This document shows positions 63,923 to 64,000 of a DNA stretch of 64,000 nucleotides, piece after piece. The DNA is from Mesorhizobium sp. WSM4311 (GTDB lineage: Bacteria > Pseudomonadota > Alphaproteobacteria > Rhizobiales > Rhizobiaceae): contig NZ_NSFV01000009.1 in assembly GCF_002295115.1 (NCBI RefSeq), positions 231,033 to 295,032 on the forward strand, written 5' to 3'. The notes beneath the pieces were generated by a model, which was given only the letters and a program-made list of their open reading frames with translations, ran no database searches and was not told the origin of the DNA. Every line of letters begins with the position of its first letter. The stretch's first letter is position 1. The position numbers were made by a program, and so were the translations under genes.

Positions 63923-64000
63923 ACGCCTCACGAACGAGGGCGGTGCGCCGCTGGCGACGAAGAAGTTTGCTTCTAAGACTGCCCTCTGCGAAATTCAAGA

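Overview
The window is GC-rich chromosomal DNA from an alphaproteobacterium, most likely Mesorhizobium or a close relative in the Phyllobacteriaceae. This rests on gene content and order: ubiG, lysC, ptsP, prfA, prmC, a DUF4167 gene and clpB run together; secA is divergent from a parvulin gene; etfB-etfA-hbd form a set; and several families of short palindromic intergenic repeats look rhizobial. No database search was possible, so the genus is an inference. There is no prophage, insertion sequence or CRISPR array. I count about 60 genes: one cut by the left edge, one broken by a frameshift, and one tRNA-Leu(CAA).

Layout. 1-954: end of a ugp-type glycerol-3-phosphate ABC operon and a metallophosphoesterase. 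1087-4929: an iron(III) ABC transporter (fbpABC type, minus strand) with a candidate RirA operator. 5202-8564: an ECF sigma factor, its NrsF-type membrane anti-sigma factor and a self-type promoter, then a PAS/GGDEF diguanylate cyclase. 8661-14229: a minus-strand run with hydroxyacyl-CoA dehydrogenase, both electron-transfer flavoprotein subunits, a rhomboid protease, a cobalamin adenosyltransferase, a HIG1-type membrane protein and an SDR. 14279-20066: BrkB, an EamA exporter, GluQ, a 3-methyladenine glycosylase, an HNH protein, DsbB and a YqaA-type membrane protein. 20287-20427: tRNA-Leu with its promoter. 20449-25242: four translationally coupled genes (flippase, BcsL-type acetyltransferase, exported creatininase-family protein, beta-propeller).

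25645-29551: secA and a periplasmic parvulin. 29620-32943: a block that looks accessory, with a TetR/MFS pair sharing two tandem operators and a caspase-like protease gene split by a frameshift. 33111-39731: housekeeping genes argJ, GNAT, mutT, Flp pilin, a methyltransferase, comF, grxC, a nitrilase-family amidase and DUF1178. 39735-43606: two regulator/effector modules (MarR with EamA; a winged-helix regulator with a flavin monooxygenase and its reductase), each with an intergenic palindrome. 43728-57423: ubiG, a putative glycolipid-binding protein, a CHASE3 hybrid kinase, lysC, ptsP, prfA, prmC, a DUF4167 disordered protein, clpB with a sigma-32-type promoter, and a YjbR protein. 57573-63570: L,D-transpeptidase, TMEM175-like channel, DHA2-type MFS exporter and an M23 endopeptidase. 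63894-63922: a strong promoter, probably for an rRNA operon starting just past the window.

The themes are iron and heavy-metal stress, envelope construction, and central translation and proteostasis. The most distinctive features are the repeat families, which occupy every convergent gene junction longer than about 90 bp and in four cases contain the stop codon of the neighbouring gene; the coupled four-gene envelope operon with an exported, active-site-altered creatininase homologue; the ECF/NrsF module with its promoter; the frameshifted caspase homologue; and a structured, gene-free region ending in a terminator-like hairpin upstream of the presumed rRNA promoter.
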